Positions 63,677-64,000 of a stretch of DNA of 64,000 nucleotides are shown piece by piece; the stretch's first letter is position 1; the number at the start of each line of letters is the position of its first letter. The translations under genes and the position numbers were made by a program. The DNA is from Candidatus Aramenus sulfurataquae (GTDB taxonomy: Archaea; Thermoproteota; Thermoprotei_A; Sulfolobales; Sulfolobaceae). Location of the stretch: contig ASRH01000003.1 of NCBI GenBank assembly GCA_000565255.1, forward strand, positions 124,001 through 188,000, read 5' to 3'. A model generated the notes under the pieces. That model was not told where the DNA came from, ran no database searches, and was given only the letters and a program-made list of their open reading frames with translations.

Positions 63677-64000
63677 GAAGACAGTTTTTTGGCCACTTGC
63701 GCTAGCCTCTTTCCCTGAAACCTCGCTATCTTCCTTTCGTTCTCGTCCAGCTCCTTCTTTATCCCCAAATGCGACGCCCCATATGGCGAGCCGCCAGTGG
63801 TAGTGTTGAAGAGCTCCTGGATGCTGTAACCCACGGGAACTATTATCATACCGAAGTGGTAGGCATAGGTGCTCATTGTCAATATTGTGCTTTCGTGACC
63901 TCCGTGCACAGTCGACGCTTCCGTAAAGAACGTTACAGGCTTTCCGTAGAGCTCTCCCTTCATCCATAGCTCGGCAGTGGTGTCCAGGAAGGTCTTTAGC
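63673..64000 (-). CDS. wrbA: WrbA-type NAD(P)H:quinone oxidoreductase (5' partial)
   Basis: The visible C-terminal 108 residues end a flavodoxin-fold quinone reductase. The frame is open to the end of the window (LKTFLDTTAELWMKGELYGK), so the start lies beyond 64000. GKPVTFFTEASTVHGGHESTILTMST and TTGGSPYGASHLG match the FMN-binding loops of WrbA. It reduces quinones with two electrons and so limits oxidative stress. Confidence 0.9.
   Translation of the reverse strand, partial: LKTFLDTTAELWMKGELYGKPVTFFTEASTVHGGHESTILTMSTYAYHFGMIIVPVGYSIQELFNTTTGGSPYGASHLGIKKELDENERKIARFQGKRLAQVAKKLSS

Noticed and set aside
1-64000. tRNA genes and CRISPR arrays
   Set aside because: No T-loop plus acceptor-stem arrangement and no regularly spaced repeats were seen; short matches such as 17283-17291 do not extend.

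Overview
The window is chromosomal DNA from a thermoacidophilic crenarchaeon of the order Sulfolobales, probably Metallosphaera or a close relative. The evidence is archaeal-only genes (NMD3, aIF1A, aIF2 beta, RIO1, archaeal KH protein, e-MtaB-type methylthiotransferase), Sulfolobales-typical sulfur and metal genes (DoxDA, merHA with an ArsR-type MerR, TusA/DsrE), moderate GC, and A/T-rich TATA boxes about 25-28 bases upstream of many start codons, the pattern of leaderless transcription. The species cannot be fixed by eye. No rRNA, tRNA or CRISPR array was seen.

Layout. 1-9.3 kb: the end of a pilus-assembly membrane protein, then a core information-processing block. One strand carries aIF2 beta, DUF424, NMD3, RNase HII and a degenerate TGS-domain GTPase. 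The other carries e-MtaB, a thiolase, aIF1A, RIO1 and a KH protein. 9.5-17.2 kb: hypothetical genes, a decayed IS200/IS605-type tnpB, a GT-C-like membrane protein, the UPF0210/ACT pair and carboxypeptidase Taq. 17.2-24.2 kb: two micro-ORFs, a ParA-like ATPase broken by an in-frame stop, a giant MMPL/RND protein, an S9 peptidase and a probable C/D box sRNA. 24.2-33.6 kb: an ABC exporter, a sulfite-oxidase-like molybdoprotein, two MFS carriers, thiosulfate:quinone oxidoreductase (doxDA), DUF929 and a UbiB-type kinase. 33.6-43.6 kb: Hsp20, an alcohol dehydrogenase, MarR with a DHA2 efflux pump, a second ABC exporter, an MFS carrier, a glycosyltransferase and a mini-ferredoxin. 43.6-50.1 kb: acyl-CoA dehydrogenase, two relic genes, a peroxiredoxin, the mercury-resistance locus and an MFS carrier with an HTH gene. 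50.2-56.2 kb: AlaX with a GlcE/GlcD/GlcF-like 2-hydroxyacid dehydrogenase, then a scar of truncated dsrE/tusA/DUF1641/etfA pieces beside an intact etfB. 56.3-64 kb: another DHA2 pump, two CPA2 antiporters around a class III aminotransferase, P5C reductase and the end of wrbA.

How it fits together. The cell seems to oxidise reduced sulfur (DoxDA feeding quinone), to oxidise organic acids through flavoproteins, to pump drugs, metals and protons (six MFS, two ABC, two CPA2 systems), and to detoxify mercury. Gene packing is tight: thirteen tail-to-tail gene pairs overlap at their 3' ends, four of them by exactly four bases with interlocked stop codons. Against this, at least eight loci are pseudogenes or scars, so the accessory parts are being eroded.

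Most interesting items: a C/D box guide RNA overlapping the stop codon of the S9 peptidase gene, whose guide matches a universally conserved LSU rRNA segment; a 32-base hairpin repeat shared by two solo sites and resembling the end of the tnpB relic; a FixX-like mini-ferredoxin missing one cluster cysteine; and the etfA/DUF1641/tusA rearrangement scar.
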